From Phytophthora colocasiae (Eukaryota > Oomycota > Peronosporomycetes > Peronosporales > Peronosporaceae), in the NCBI GenBank assembly GCA_018806915.1, contig JAGKQI010000105.1:2232001-2296000 (forward strand): a DNA stretch of 64,000 nucleotides, in the 5' to 3' direction. Position numbers and translations under genes: made by a program. This document shows, in pieces, positions 49,498 through 59,276 of the stretch. A model generated the notes under the pieces. That model was not told where the DNA came from. It searched no databases and worked only from the letters and a program-made list of their open reading frames with translations. How positions within the stretch are numbered: position 1 is the stretch's first letter; the number at the start of each line of letters is the position of its first letter.

Positions 49498-51207
49498 TCA
49501 CTGGGAAAACTGAAGTTGAAGTGGGTGGTCGGATCCAGGCTCGCATCCGCCCGTGATCGCCCAGCACTCCGTGGCTGGATTCATGCTCAATACGTTCACT
49601 ACAGTGAACCAAATCAGTGCAAGCATAAGGATCACCACCATCCACAGACCCTTGCGCTTGCTCACTCCCCCCTGACGACGAAGAGCTTGTGTGGAATCTC
49701 TTTGGTTCGGAAGTAGCGGCAGGAAGATCAGTGAAACCAATTTCATGCCGTAGCATAGCCAGATTGTGTACGTCACATCACGCCGCGTCTCGTACGTGTC
49801 GGCTAGGATATCGTCTTGCCAGACGTGGAAGCGCGCGTTGATGATTTTCGCTGTGGTGCGACCGAACGGAGCAGCGACGTGGTTGGTGGTCGTCAACAGT
49901 CCATACAGAGCTCCTTCAGTGCCCTGTTCAATGAGCTCCACCACGATGTAATTGCTGACAATGAAGCGTACTGCATGCGGTACTTCGCCGATAACGGGAA
50001 CTCCGAGCCAGAACCATTGGCTGCGAATGATATCCCAAGTCACTAACATCGTCATCAAACAGTCTGTTACCACACCGAAAATGACGGTAGCAGCGATAGC
50101 AATGTGCCAGTTCCAGCGCAGTCCACGCTGAGCCATGATAGCTAATGTTCCAGCGTACGTGAAGGTACCAACAATCGCCATGATGCTGGCGTTAAACGGA
50201 GTCGCGTGGACCCAGTACAACTTGATGTTGCTGGATGACACGATGTTGAAGTTGTTGAAAACACCCGAGAAAAATTTGTACGCCGCCACTTGGTACACTG
50301 CTCGCTTCTGCAATACTTTCCAGAATTGAGCCATGTATGCAGTGAATTTGGGTGGCTTCACCTCGTTCTCATGTACGAGAAACCACGCTGCAGGACCAAG
50401 CGGGAGGCACAAACAGCCCATGAAGAACATCAACTGTGGGAAGGTGAGCGAAAAGTCGAAGGAGCCGCCGTACTCGACACCATTGAACGCGATGGCCACG
50501 ACGAGTGCTCCTAGTGCGCTGAAACCCATCCGAAGGCTGTGAATCCATGACTGCAGATGACCACGGGTATTGGTCGGTTCACGCTGGGAATACTCGATCG
50601 TTACAGCATCTGCGGGAACCTCGACTAGTAAATATCCGAAGGCGGCTATCATCATGGGGATCACGTATCTTCCTGCAGCATTAGGTGCTTCCGGGTTAAT
50701 ACTCTTGCGCTGCTCTTCCGTCCATTCGTCAGGGCTGGTGAAGTGCATGCTTGAGTCACCATAATACGGCTTTGCCTCGGGGTAGCCGGCCATCATGAAC
50801 AGCATGCAACAGCACAGAATCCACCCGATCAGCATGTACGGGCGTCGACGATAGCCTCCAATTGGGAAGCAGTCGCTCAGAACTCCCAGAAAAACTTTGT
50901 AGGACCACGGCAACTGCACAAGCAACGTGGCGGACACGACGATCGTTCCTTCGGCGTTGAGATAGCCTTGCAATACTGGATAAATGACTGCAGGTAGAAC
51001 ACCATTGACGAAACCGATTCCAGCGTATTGCATCATTAGCGCCAACACCTCGGGTGATAAGAGTTGAGGAGGTGGTCCATCGCGTAGTACACCATCTTCG
51101 AAGTCGTCTTTGCCGGTGTTGGATGCATTGGTTGGCACGGTGCCATAGTTGATCGGGTCAACTTCTTCTTGGAGTACGAGCTGTTGGTTCTCTTCAGACG
51201 CTCCCAT
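49498..51207 (-). CDS. Folate-biopterin transporter family protein (FBT copy 1)
   Basis: This single-exon protein has 569 residues from ATG 51207 (an upstream TTG extends the frame but lacks homology). The family signature is clear: PEVLALMMQYAGIGFVNGVL, PAVIYPVLQGYLNAEGTIVV, VLSDCFPIGGYRRRPYMLIG, EVPADAVTIEYSQREPTNTR, FNIVSSSNIKLYWVHATPFN. Twelve membrane helices are predicted by eye. BT1/FBT proteins carry folates or pterins, but the oomycete family is expanded and substrates are mostly unknown. It shares exact length with FBT copy 2 (54097), from which it diverges in orientation, and is the closest relative of the 45976 relic. Confidence 0.93.
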   Translation of the reverse strand: MGASEENQQLVLQEEVDPINYGTVPTNASNTGKDDFEDGVLRDGPPPQLLSPEVLALMMQYAGIGFVNGVLPAVIYPVLQGYLNAEGTIVVSATLLVQLPWSYKVFLGVLSDCFPIGGYRRRPYMLIGWILCCCMLFMMAGYPEAKPYYGDSSMHFTSPDEWTEEQRKSINPEAPNAAGRYVIPMMIAAFGYLLVEVPADAVTIEYSQREPTNTRGHLQSWIHSLRMGFSALGALVVAIAFNGVEYGGSFDFSLTFPQLMFFMGCLCLPLGPAAWFLVHENEVKPPKFTAYMAQFWKVLQKRAVYQVAAYKFFSGVFNNFNIVSSSNIKLYWVHATPFNASIMAIVGTFTYAGTLAIMAQRGLRWNWHIAIAATVIFGVVTDCLMTMLVTWDIIRSQWFWLGVPVIGEVPHAVRFIVSNYIVVELIEQGTEGALYGLLTTTNHVAAPFGRTTAKIINARFHVWQDDILADTYETRRDVTYTIWLCYGMKLVSLIFLPLLPNQRDSTQALRRQGGVSKRKGLWMVVILMLALIWFTVVNVLSMNPATECWAITGGCEPGSDHPLQLQFSQ

Positions 51208-51741
51208 ACTAGTGAAATGATAACCGTCGGACAATTTAAGTTATGAGCACCAAGTTCAGATCACCACTCTCTCTGGAGTTCCACGAGGCTACTGCTGGAA
51301 GTTCCAGCGTGAATTTCTCTCCGACGGCGAGGAGTTTGTTGTGGCCATTCGCTTCGTGGATTAATTAATCTCGAGCGATTTGCCATTTCGCCGTCGGAGT
51401 CCACCTTTCCAACTGGAAAAGTTGTCTCCATTTAGAGCGCATCGCCATTCCGACGACGGTGGCGCTCACGTCTGCAGCGAGAAAATATTAAAAACACACA
51501 AAAATCCGTGAAAACCACCACAGAGGCGTGAAAAGCACATGCACATGGGACATGCGATGAACCAAACTACTAGTACATAATCAGGTACTTGGACATGCAT
51601 TTTGGTCACAGCTAGGCTTTATTATTTAAACCTTATAACGATTCGGATCGACGATCTACAATCCAGTTTGCATTAGGCATGCCACACGTCGACCCCAAAC
51701 CTGCAAATACAATCTTGGATTGGTTAAAACTGTTGTAGCGC
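51208..51741. other. Upstream region of FBT copy 1 with an orphan exon-like frame
   Basis: On the plus strand 51224-51364 is open and reads HQVQITTLSGVPRGYCWKFQ then LSDGEEFVVAIRFVD before a TAA. It has real protein character but no start or acceptor partner that I can find, so it may be a fragment of a lost gene. CTCCGACGGCGA (about 51318) and its inverse (about 51389) form a 12-bp inverted repeat. Confidence 0.35.
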
Positions 51742-51747
51742 TTACTT

Positions 51748-51971
51748 CATCGATCCGCATGGTTTTATCATCGATCTGCATGGCTTCATCATCGATCCGC
51801 ATGGTTTTATCATCGATCCACATGGTTTAATCATCGATCCACATGATATAATCATCGATCTGCATGGCTTCATCATCGATCCGCATGGCTTCATCATCGA
51901 TCCGCATGGTTTTATCATCGATCCGCATGGTTTAATCATCGATCTGCATGGTTTAATCATCGATCTGCATA
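51748..51971. repeat. 21-bp minisatellite, about 11 copies
   Basis: The unit is CATCGATCYGCATGG plus six variable bases (usually TTTTAT, TTTAAT or CTTCAT). Each unit contains the palindrome ATCGAT. Because 21 is a multiple of three, the minus strand stays open through the array and would encode a heptapeptide repeat (KPCGSMI with variants) within an 88-codon frame (52008-51742). Whether that frame is translated is unknown. Confidence 0.92.
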
Positions 51972-52047
51972 GCGTACTAAATTGTAGTGCTGAAACAGTT
52001 TTGAACATTGTATTGCGTGGCGGAACAACTAAGCGTTTATTCGCGCG

Positions 52048-53681
52048 CTAAACAATGTCCAGGGCGTGGTGGACGCCCAACAGTAGCAGGAGCAGCACGA
52101 ACCACAGCCGCTTTCGCTTCGTTTCCCGACGGTTAACTAGCACGTCGTCGCCGTTGACATCAATACTGTTTCGGCATTGAAGAGCGAAGAATCGGTGCAC
52201 ACAAGCCCCATACTTGAAGTGAAACGCGCACGGGGATGTCTGGTTAGTCATATCTGGCCATCCTGCTTCCGGTTGGTCTTCGCTTTGTATCCGGGCAGTA
52301 CGAATTCCAAGCTGAGCTGATACTTGTACTGCTTCTTGGAGTGTGTTCGTAACGGCGTTGTACGATCTTGTCGGCCGCACGTGGACGATGTCGGTGTCCG
52401 CGTCTAGATGAAGGAAGTCGATGCTGATGCGGGGGATGATACTTTCCTAAAGCAGATGGTGCCTGCAAAGAGCTCTCACTCGTTACAGGAGTTGTTTAAA
52501 GGGACTGCTGAGCTACGGAAGGGGCGAATCTCAATAGATAATTGACGGCGGTATGCAGCAAGTTGTTGGAGAAGCACTCCAACCTTTAGTAGGCGATGGG
52601 CGGTGTAGTCTCGCTTCAACACCTTGTTAAACTGCTCAACGGGGTTGTTTGTGGTAGCAAATCCAGGAGCAGTGTGGAAGCATTGCCACCGGTAGAAGCG
52701 CTCATTAAACCATACACGCGCGAAATACGTGTGGAATGTCCGTAGTAGCGGGTTAGCCTGCCATAGAAATCGCCCGTGCTTCTAGCGAGATGCATCTAGT
52801 AAACGTCTCGGAGTACTTCACCACTTAATGTCTTCGGCATCCCTCTTGTTTTCTCAACCATCTTCGCGATCAAGTGGTAGAAGCACATCAAATGCGTATA
52901 GTTGTTGTCACCACCAAATACCGAATCCACGATTTAGCATCAGATCCATTAGCAACCACCAAGTTTCCGTCGTTGTCTAGATCCCAGCCGAAGGTAAACG
53001 CTATGTTCTCTTGTTTGCCTCCAATGAATATGCTCGTGAGCGAACGACATCAGTGATATGCGCGGTCTTATCGCTGCCACCAAGTTTTGTGCGTCGGACG
53101 TAGCACACGTTTTGCACTTTTGGCAGAGATGGGAGTTCATCAGGGCGTAGTTCAAAGTGTTGTGACATTGCTGAACGAATCCGACCTGGCTGCATCCCCG
53201 CACGAGCCATCTCTTTCGCAAAGACTTTCTGGGGGCCGGTAAGGTTGTTGGCTTGGGGTGGCAGTGCACGTGTCAAATGCTCACCACTCTCGAATATCGA
53301 TACGACACTTCGGATCTCGCACGCATGCATCTTTCCCCTCCATGGGCAGTTCGCTTAGGGGGATGCATCTTTGCATTGCTTGCAGCGGCAATTGAGCAGC
53401 TTATACCGCATTAGATGCGGAGTCGGCGATGCACAAAGCGTGCAAGGTCTAGCTTGGCTTTTGAACGACTTCATGCACTGAATGAGGACAACTGCGTCAC
53501 TTTCTTTCATTTCGTTACACATGCTACGCCAGGCGATAGGTTGAGACATCGTGAAGTTTGTGCGTGAGGAAGCTACTGGGTGGTCTTGCGTTGGAGGGAG
53601 GGGTTTGCAGAATGAGATGGTTGGTAGCTTATTAGCATCCGTAGATGCGACAGGCTCTTGATAGCGACTGTGATTCGTCAA
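52048..53681 (-). pseudogene. Mutator-like (MULE) transposase, decayed
   Basis: Reading the minus strand downward, the N-terminal zinc-binding region (HLMRYKLLNCRCKQC, about 53420-53370) comes first. A helical block follows (FAKEMARAGMQPGRIRSAMS, about 53220-53150), then transposase-core fragments (IAFTFGWDLDNDGNLVVANG about 53000; FATTNNPVEQFNKVLKRDYT about 52660-52600) and a SWIM zinc finger (SPCAFHFKYGACVHRFFALQ, about 52240-52180). These are in MULE order, but at least four stops or frameshifts separate them. The last frame continues to 52048. No terminal inverted repeats were found. Confidence 0.8.
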
Positions 53682-54096
53682 TATTCCTTGTGAGGATGGT
53701 TGTGATTGGTTGTGTGTTTTTATAGTTCGATGGTTGTGGTCTTCACCTAATTTAATGTACTTCTTCTGTCTTGTCGTGTGTGCTTCACATCGCTGTTGTG
53801 CTATTTTATGTCTTGATTGTGGTATTCATCTATATTTGTGAAATTCACATCTTATTGGTGTTTTTAATGTGCTCTCGTCTGCAGCGCTGACAATGCAAAA
53901 TACACACACAAATCTGATGGTAGACGATGCGCAACCAGTGATTCATGTCAGCAAACAGGTCCGAAGGCGACGGCGTGGGTGAGTCGTGATTAAATTCTTC
54001 CTGCAGAGTTGGATCCATCCTGGTGGTCGGTCATTCTCAAAACTCTGGTTCATTGCGCAATTCGCCCACTTCACAACTTGACTCTTTGGATATAAC
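53682..54096. other. Intergenic region upstream of FBT copy 2
   Basis: This is AT-rich DNA with TTGTG/TGTG-rich stretches and no coding exon. It may hold the lost left end of the MULE and the promoter of the FBT gene. Confidence 0.45.
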
Positions 54097-55806
54097 ATGA
54101 CGATGACCGACGACACCGTCAAGGCTGTGTTGGAGGACCGACCGAGCCGTCTTTCGGATCTCAAACGTACACCAAGCGAAACAGCGTACTCGAACTTGGC
54201 ATCTCCGTTAAAACCGATTGACACAGAGCTCGAGAATGGCGCCTTGCGTGAAGGAAAGCCGCTTCAATTACTGTCCATCGAGTGCATCGGATTGTTAGCT
54301 CAATACGCAGGTGTCGGGTTCCTGGCGGGTATCATCCCCGGTGTCATTTACCCTGTGCTTCAAGGCTACCTGAATGCCGAGGGAACGATCGTCGTGTCCG
54401 CTACTGTGTTGGTGCAGATTCCGTGGTGTTACAAAATGTTCTTCGGTATCATCAGTGACTGCTTCCCGATCATGGGATATCGTCGTCGTCCTTACATGGT
54501 CATCGGTTGGGTCTTCTGTGTCGTGATCCTGTTCATTATGGCGGCGATGTCCGTCCCCGACCCGTACTATGGAGACGCATCAATGCACAATATCGAGGAA
54601 GAAAACTGGACAGCGGAGCAGATCGCCAGCATCAATGAAAGCGCATCCAGTTCTGCTGGCAAATATGTGGTTCCTATGATGTTGGCATCCTTCGGTTACC
54701 TGCTTTGTGAAGTAGCAGCGGATGCGATGGTGGTCGAGTACGCACAACGTGAGCCTATTGAGCAACGTGGACGTGTCCAGACTGCTGTGTACGCTATCAA
54801 GACGTCTTTTACCGCTGTTGGAGCTGCTGTTATCGCTTTCTTCATGAACGGAGAAGAGTATGCCGGTAGCTTCGACTTCTCCCTCACCTTCCAGCAGCTA
54901 ATGCTCATCTCGGGTATTATTTGCACTCCTCTGGTCTTCGTGTCGTGGTTCCTTCTGAACGAGGAGCGCGTGGTGGAGAAGCCGACATTCCGTGAATACA
55001 TTTCGTCGTTTTGGGGGATGTTGCAGAAGCGCGCTATCTACCAGATCGTGGCGTACAAGTTCTTCTCCGGTGTCTTCAATAGCTTCAACATCGTTTCCTC
55101 AAGTAACATCAAGCTGTATTGGGTACACGCCACTCCGTTCAACAACAGTGTGATGACTATCGTCGGTACTATTTTCTACGCTACGACACTTGCTCTTACT
55201 GGCAAGTACGGCCTCGACTGGAACTGGCGTACGATCATTATCATCACAATGTGTGGAGCTCTCTCGATTGATGCATTTATGACGATGTTCACGGTCTGGG
55301 ATGTTGTTCGTAACCAGTGGTTCTGGCTGGGTGTCCCTGTTATCGAGTATTTACCTGATGGTATCCGCTTTATGATCGCTACGTACGTGGTGGTGGAGTT
55401 GGCTGAGGCTGGTCACGAAGGAGCTCTTTACGGTTTATTGACTGCCACGACGAACCTCACTACTCCGTTCGGTCGGTCTATGGCAAAGCTGGTGAACGCT
55501 CAGTTCCACGTTTGGTTGAAAGACATCCAAGCTGATACGTACATTGTGCGTCGTGATGTTACTATCACAATCTGGATCTGCTACGGTATGAAGTTGTTGT
55601 CATTGGCGTTCCTGCCGCTGTTGCCGCGGCAAAAGGCCGAGACTCAAGAGCTGAAGAGGACTGGTGGATCTAGTCGAGTGATGGGGATCGTCACAGTTGG
55701 TTACCTTACCTTTGCTATTGTGTGGGCTACGATGGTGAACTTGCTGTCGATGTACGAGACGACGATGTGTTGGAAGATCACTGGCGGTTGTGCACCGAAG
55801 TCTTAG
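54097..55806 (+). CDS. Folate-biopterin transporter family protein (FBT copy 2)
   Basis: This single-exon protein has 569 residues. The cytosolic N-terminus (SDLKRTPSETAYSNLASPLK) leads into 12 predicted helices with YAGVGFLAGIIPGVIYPVLQ, GYLNAEGTIVVSATVLVQIP, SDCFPIMGYRRRPYMVIGWV, EVAADAMVVEYAQREPIEQR and FNIVSSSNIKLYWVHATPFN. It ends in the family-typical ETTMCWKITGGCAP. Pterin or folate transport is the family function; the exact substrate is not known. It is head-to-head with FBT copy 1, with the minisatellite and MULE relic between them. Confidence 0.93.
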   Translation: MTMTDDTVKAVLEDRPSRLSDLKRTPSETAYSNLASPLKPIDTELENGALREGKPLQLLSIECIGLLAQYAGVGFLAGIIPGVIYPVLQGYLNAEGTIVVSATVLVQIPWCYKMFFGIISDCFPIMGYRRRPYMVIGWVFCVVILFIMAAMSVPDPYYGDASMHNIEEENWTAEQIASINESASSSAGKYVVPMMLASFGYLLCEVAADAMVVEYAQREPIEQRGRVQTAVYAIKTSFTAVGAAVIAFFMNGEEYAGSFDFSLTFQQLMLISGIICTPLVFVSWFLLNEERVVEKPTFREYISSFWGMLQKRAIYQIVAYKFFSGVFNSFNIVSSSNIKLYWVHATPFNNSVMTIVGTIFYATTLALTGKYGLDWNWRTIIIITMCGALSIDAFMTMFTVWDVVRNQWFWLGVPVIEYLPDGIRFMIATYVVVELAEAGHEGALYGLLTATTNLTTPFGRSMAKLVNAQFHVWLKDIQADTYIVRRDVTITIWICYGMKLLSLAFLPLLPRQKAETQELKRTGGSSRVMGIVTVGYLTFAIVWATMVNLLSMYETTMCWKITGGCAPKS

Positions 55807-56293
55807 ACACTTATGCTTATGATTGACCAAGTCGACTGTCGTAGGAGGATTAAAAAAAATGTACGAACGGCTGTTGAAATCAATGAGCAGTTGAAGTCCT
55901 ATACATGCAACGTAGTTGTCTTCTGGTGTGGGTCAGGGTGATATTCCTCAGCCTTTAGCTTGAAGACAACTTGAGGACAACTTTCGCTCCTACACATCCG
56001 GATAAAATCATTTGGTATCCAACATAAAGTGATGGGTTGCCGGATACAGAATTAAATCAAGTACAGTAATTAGATAAACTTTGTTTCATATACCCTGTGA
56101 CAAATAATAAAATGGACGTTGAAATTAAACAGGAAGCAGGTCAACAAAATCGAATCCCTTCGACAAAATATAATTTGAAGAATACTGCAATTATTGCATA
56201 TCAACTGTACTAATTCCGGTTCGGCAAAAGTCTCAGATTGATCAGCCACCAGATTGATCGCTGTTGTGACGTAGTACCCTCCTCTATAACGAC
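55807..56293. other. Intergenic region
   Basis: No exon or repeat is apparent in these 487 bp between two plus-strand genes. It is AT-rich near 56040-56220. Confidence 0.5.
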
Positions 56294-57541
56294 ATGAAAT
56301 TCTGCCTGCCACCTGGCACGTTCCCCGAGTTGGATCTGGCAAAGGAGGACATGGACAATATGGAGAATGTGGCTTCAATAATCGTCGATTCGGCTGTGGA
56401 GGATTTCGACAGTCTCCGACTGGACAACAATGGACTCGCAGACAAGCGGTGGAAGCCAATCAAGCGCAAAGCTGGCGTCATGCTGTACGAGGATCGGTCG
56501 ATGCGTGAGAGTATCAAAAGACAATCGTCGTTATCAGATATGCCCATGGCAAGTGGAATCCGTCCGCTAATGGCACACGGAACTACAAGAGGTGAGCTGA
56601 ACGAGCTCATGTTTGGGCTACTTAACCCAACGCGAGAGGAAATGCTGGCTAAATCGGCGTGCACTGGGGACTACTTGACGGACTGTGCTGAGTTGGCGTC
56701 GATCATTTCACCGACACCAAATAACCCTTTGCGGTCGTTGCAAGTGAAGTGGTCGCTCATCGGCAGAGGACCTTTGTTCGTCAGCGTTGTGGTTCGACCA
56801 AGAGACTTTGTGTATCTTGAGTCGACTGGAATTGCACTTGACAGTCGAGGGGAACACGTGGGGTACAATCTGCGCCATTCCGTTGAGGTGCCAGGGGTAC
56901 GCGAACTCCATGAACATCAGATTGTGCGTGCCAACATCTCGTTCTGCAGACTATTTCGGCAGAAACGTGAAGGGATCATTGAGGTTTTCATGACCGGTTG
57001 TGTGGATGCAATGGGGTATCGATACCCGATCTACACGAGCATCGTCATGACACAGATCGCCGACGCACTGTTGTCTTTCCAGCGTCTCCTTCTGAACGCG
57101 AGGATGAAGAAACTTGCGTGGATGTTGAACAAACAGCAAAGCAGAGACCTCTGTAAAAAGACTGGAAGCAAGTGCAGCTCTTGCGGTTGTAACCTTGGAC
57201 GTGCGATCCTCTCCGGACGAAGAGAGTGCAAGATCTGTAGCAACGTCGTGTGTCCGCAATGTCGCGTGCCTCTCAAAGTTGCCTGGACGCCTCGTGACGA
57301 CCCAAATATGTTCGCCAACACCACAAAAACTATGATGAAGACGCGATTCGAGAAAGCGCTCGTGTGTCGCCCTTGTCTTCGTAAAGTGGAGCGTACAGAC
57401 GCTCTGGATGTAGCCATCGACGAGATCCGACGCGCTTCCCCTTTATTGGCAGCCGAATCCGGTCTAGCTATCGCCTCAGCATCATCTCTTTACTCACTCA
57501 TCAACTCGGACCAGTTCGATCGCGACTTCTTCTTCCATTAA
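56294..57541 (+). CDS. START-like / FYVE-type zinc finger protein
   Basis: This single-exon protein has 415 residues. The START-like lipid-binding part (about 45-270) has a typical oomycete layout: WKPIKRKAGVMLYEDRSMRE, ELNELMFGLLNPTREEMLAK, RPRDFVYLESTGIALDSRGE, ANISFCRLFRQKREGIIEVF. The C-terminal zinc finger (about 290-365) has CSSCGCNLGRAILSGRRECK, ICSNVVCPQCRVPL and VCRPCL, the eight-Cys pattern of FYVE-type fingers but without the clear RRHHCR basic motif, so phosphoinositide binding is uncertain. The START+FYVE pairing is greatly expanded in oomycetes. It probably acts at endosomal membranes. Confidence 0.88.
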   Translation: MKFCLPPGTFPELDLAKEDMDNMENVASIIVDSAVEDFDSLRLDNNGLADKRWKPIKRKAGVMLYEDRSMRESIKRQSSLSDMPMASGIRPLMAHGTTRGELNELMFGLLNPTREEMLAKSACTGDYLTDCAELASIISPTPNNPLRSLQVKWSLIGRGPLFVSVVVRPRDFVYLESTGIALDSRGEHVGYNLRHSVEVPGVRELHEHQIVRANISFCRLFRQKREGIIEVFMTGCVDAMGYRYPIYTSIVMTQIADALLSFQRLLLNARMKKLAWMLNKQQSRDLCKKTGSKCSSCGCNLGRAILSGRRECKICSNVVCPQCRVPLKVAWTPRDDPNMFANTTKTMMKTRFEKALVCRPCLRKVERTDALDVAIDEIRRASPLLAAESGLAIASASSLYSLINSDQFDRDFFFH

Positions 57542-57668
57542 GCAGTAGCAACATGTACCCTTATATAAGGTCTCCATATATAACCCCCATTAGTAAATAA
57601 ATAACCCCTTCACGTCGAACGTCAGTATTTCGAGGAGAAGTCGACGTGAACTTTTTCCACCAATCACA

Positions 57669-59084
57669 ATGCTTGATCAAATGAAGCGACGCATAAGATC
57701 TCACTTCGCAATTTGCTTCAGAAGCGTCAAGTGTAAAGTGCTCGCCATGCTCTTCCCTCATAATCTCGTGTCTATGGGCTCTCAATCCTCCCGTGCGTTG
57801 TCCACAGCTGCAGCTAAACGTGCTGTGGTGGTGGACGGTGTGCGCTTGCCCTTCGCTAAGTCCGGAACTGTCTACAAGGACGTGATTGCATATGATATGA
57901 TGCGCGACGCCTTTAAAGGACTTATTAACAAGACGGCAATTGACCCCAAGAGCATCGACTACGTGCTGGCTGGTACTGTCATTCAGGAGGTCGGTACATC
58001 TAACATTGCTCGAGAAGCGGCACTCGGTGCGGGGATTCCAAAGCACGTGCCGGCGCATACAGTCACGCAAGCCTGTATCTCTTCTAGTCAGGCTATTTGT
58101 TCGGGAGCGGAGAAGATTTTGTCTGGACATGCTGATATTGTACTGGCTGGAGGTGTGGAGACCTTCTCGGACGTGCCAATTCGGTTCTCCAAGCCGATCC
58201 GAGAGAGACTTATTAACGCTCCAAAAGCGATGAAGAAAGGTCCAATGGGAGTACTGAAGCTGTTGCAGGGACTGAAAGTCGCAGACTTAGCTCCTGTTGC
58301 ACCGGCAATTCAGAACTTCCACACGAGGGAGATCATGGGGTCATCCAGTGACCGGCTAGCGACCAGATTCGGAGTCACGAGACAGGAGATGGACCAGTAC
58401 ACGATTGACGCTCATCAGAAGGCCTACAGAGCTCATGTGGAGGGCAAGTACAAGGGAGAGATCCTGTCTTACAAGGGAAGTACCGAGGAGAACGGAGTTA
58501 ACCCCAACTCGACGCTCGAAAAGATCTCGACCCTGAAACCGGCTTTCATCAAGCCGCACGGCACCCACACGGCTGCCAACTCGTCGTTTTTGACGGACGG
58601 AGCTGCTGCTACGTTGATCATGTCAGAGTCGAAGGCTCTAGAGCTTGGATACACGCCTAAATCGGTGCTCAAGGACTGGCTGTTCGTGGGTGTGGACCCG
58701 TTCGAGACGCTGTTGCTGGGCCCGGCGTACGGCATTCATCAGATCCTGACCAAGAACAAGTTGAAGCTGAGCGACATCGACTACTTCGAGATCCACGAAG
58801 CTTTTGCTGGCCAGGTGCTGGCCAACTTGAACGCGTTGGCGGAACCCAAGTACTGCAAGGAGTTGTTCGGCATTGATCAAGCTGTCGGACGTGTGCCGTC
58901 GGAGAAGTTGAACACGTGGGGAGGATCCTTGGCGCTCGGACACCCGTTCGGCGCCACCGGCAGCAGATTAGTGAACACGGCGTCCAACAAGCTGCAGAAG
59001 GAAGGCGGAAAGTACGCGCTTCTGGCTGCCTGCGCTGACAGCGGACTTGCTTATGTTGGTTTGATCGAGAACTACAAGAAGTAG
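57669..59084 (+). CDS. HADHB: Mitochondrial thiolase, trifunctional-protein beta-like
   Basis: Thiolases of this type cleave 3-ketoacyl-CoA with CoA in fatty-acid beta-oxidation. This single-exon protein has 471 residues. The N-terminal ~50 residues form a presequence (SSRALSTAAAKR). The nucleophile is Cys about 136 in VTQACISSSQAI, as in HADHB (ACISSNQA). Other motifs are FEIHEAFAGQVLANLNA and WGGSLALGHPFGATGSRLVN. The last active-site Cys is present (LLAACADSG), but the usual glycine-rich GGQG that follows it is replaced by DSGLA, which is unusual. Several ATGs lie near the start; the first (57669) and 57774 are both possible. Confidence 0.88.
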   Translation: MLDQMKRRIRSHFAICFRSVKCKVLAMLFPHNLVSMGSQSSRALSTAAAKRAVVVDGVRLPFAKSGTVYKDVIAYDMMRDAFKGLINKTAIDPKSIDYVLAGTVIQEVGTSNIAREAALGAGIPKHVPAHTVTQACISSSQAICSGAEKILSGHADIVLAGGVETFSDVPIRFSKPIRERLINAPKAMKKGPMGVLKLLQGLKVADLAPVAPAIQNFHTREIMGSSSDRLATRFGVTRQEMDQYTIDAHQKAYRAHVEGKYKGEILSYKGSTEENGVNPNSTLEKISTLKPAFIKPHGTHTAANSSFLTDGAAATLIMSESKALELGYTPKSVLKDWLFVGVDPFETLLLGPAYGIHQILTKNKLKLSDIDYFEIHEAFAGQVLANLNALAEPKYCKELFGIDQAVGRVPSEKLNTWGGSLALGHPFGATGSRLVNTASNKLQKEGGKYALLAACADSGLAYVGLIENYKK

Positions 59085-59276
59085 GTGAACAGAATACCCT
59101 GACCTGGACTCTAATCCCTCATAAGTCAACGCGGTGTCCACTACTCAAGTGAGCTTAGCATAACTAAACACTCGTGTCAACGATTTCAGATTCCTGCTTC
59201 AAAGAATTATTGCCGGCATGCGTTACGATACTGCCGTCGATAAAGATATTTATCACAAGTCAGGCGAACCTGTGCG

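Noticed and set aside
51748..51971. CRISPR array, suggested by regular short repeats
   Set aside because: Units are contiguous 21-bp tandem copies without unique spacers, and the genome is eukaryotic; this is a minisatellite.
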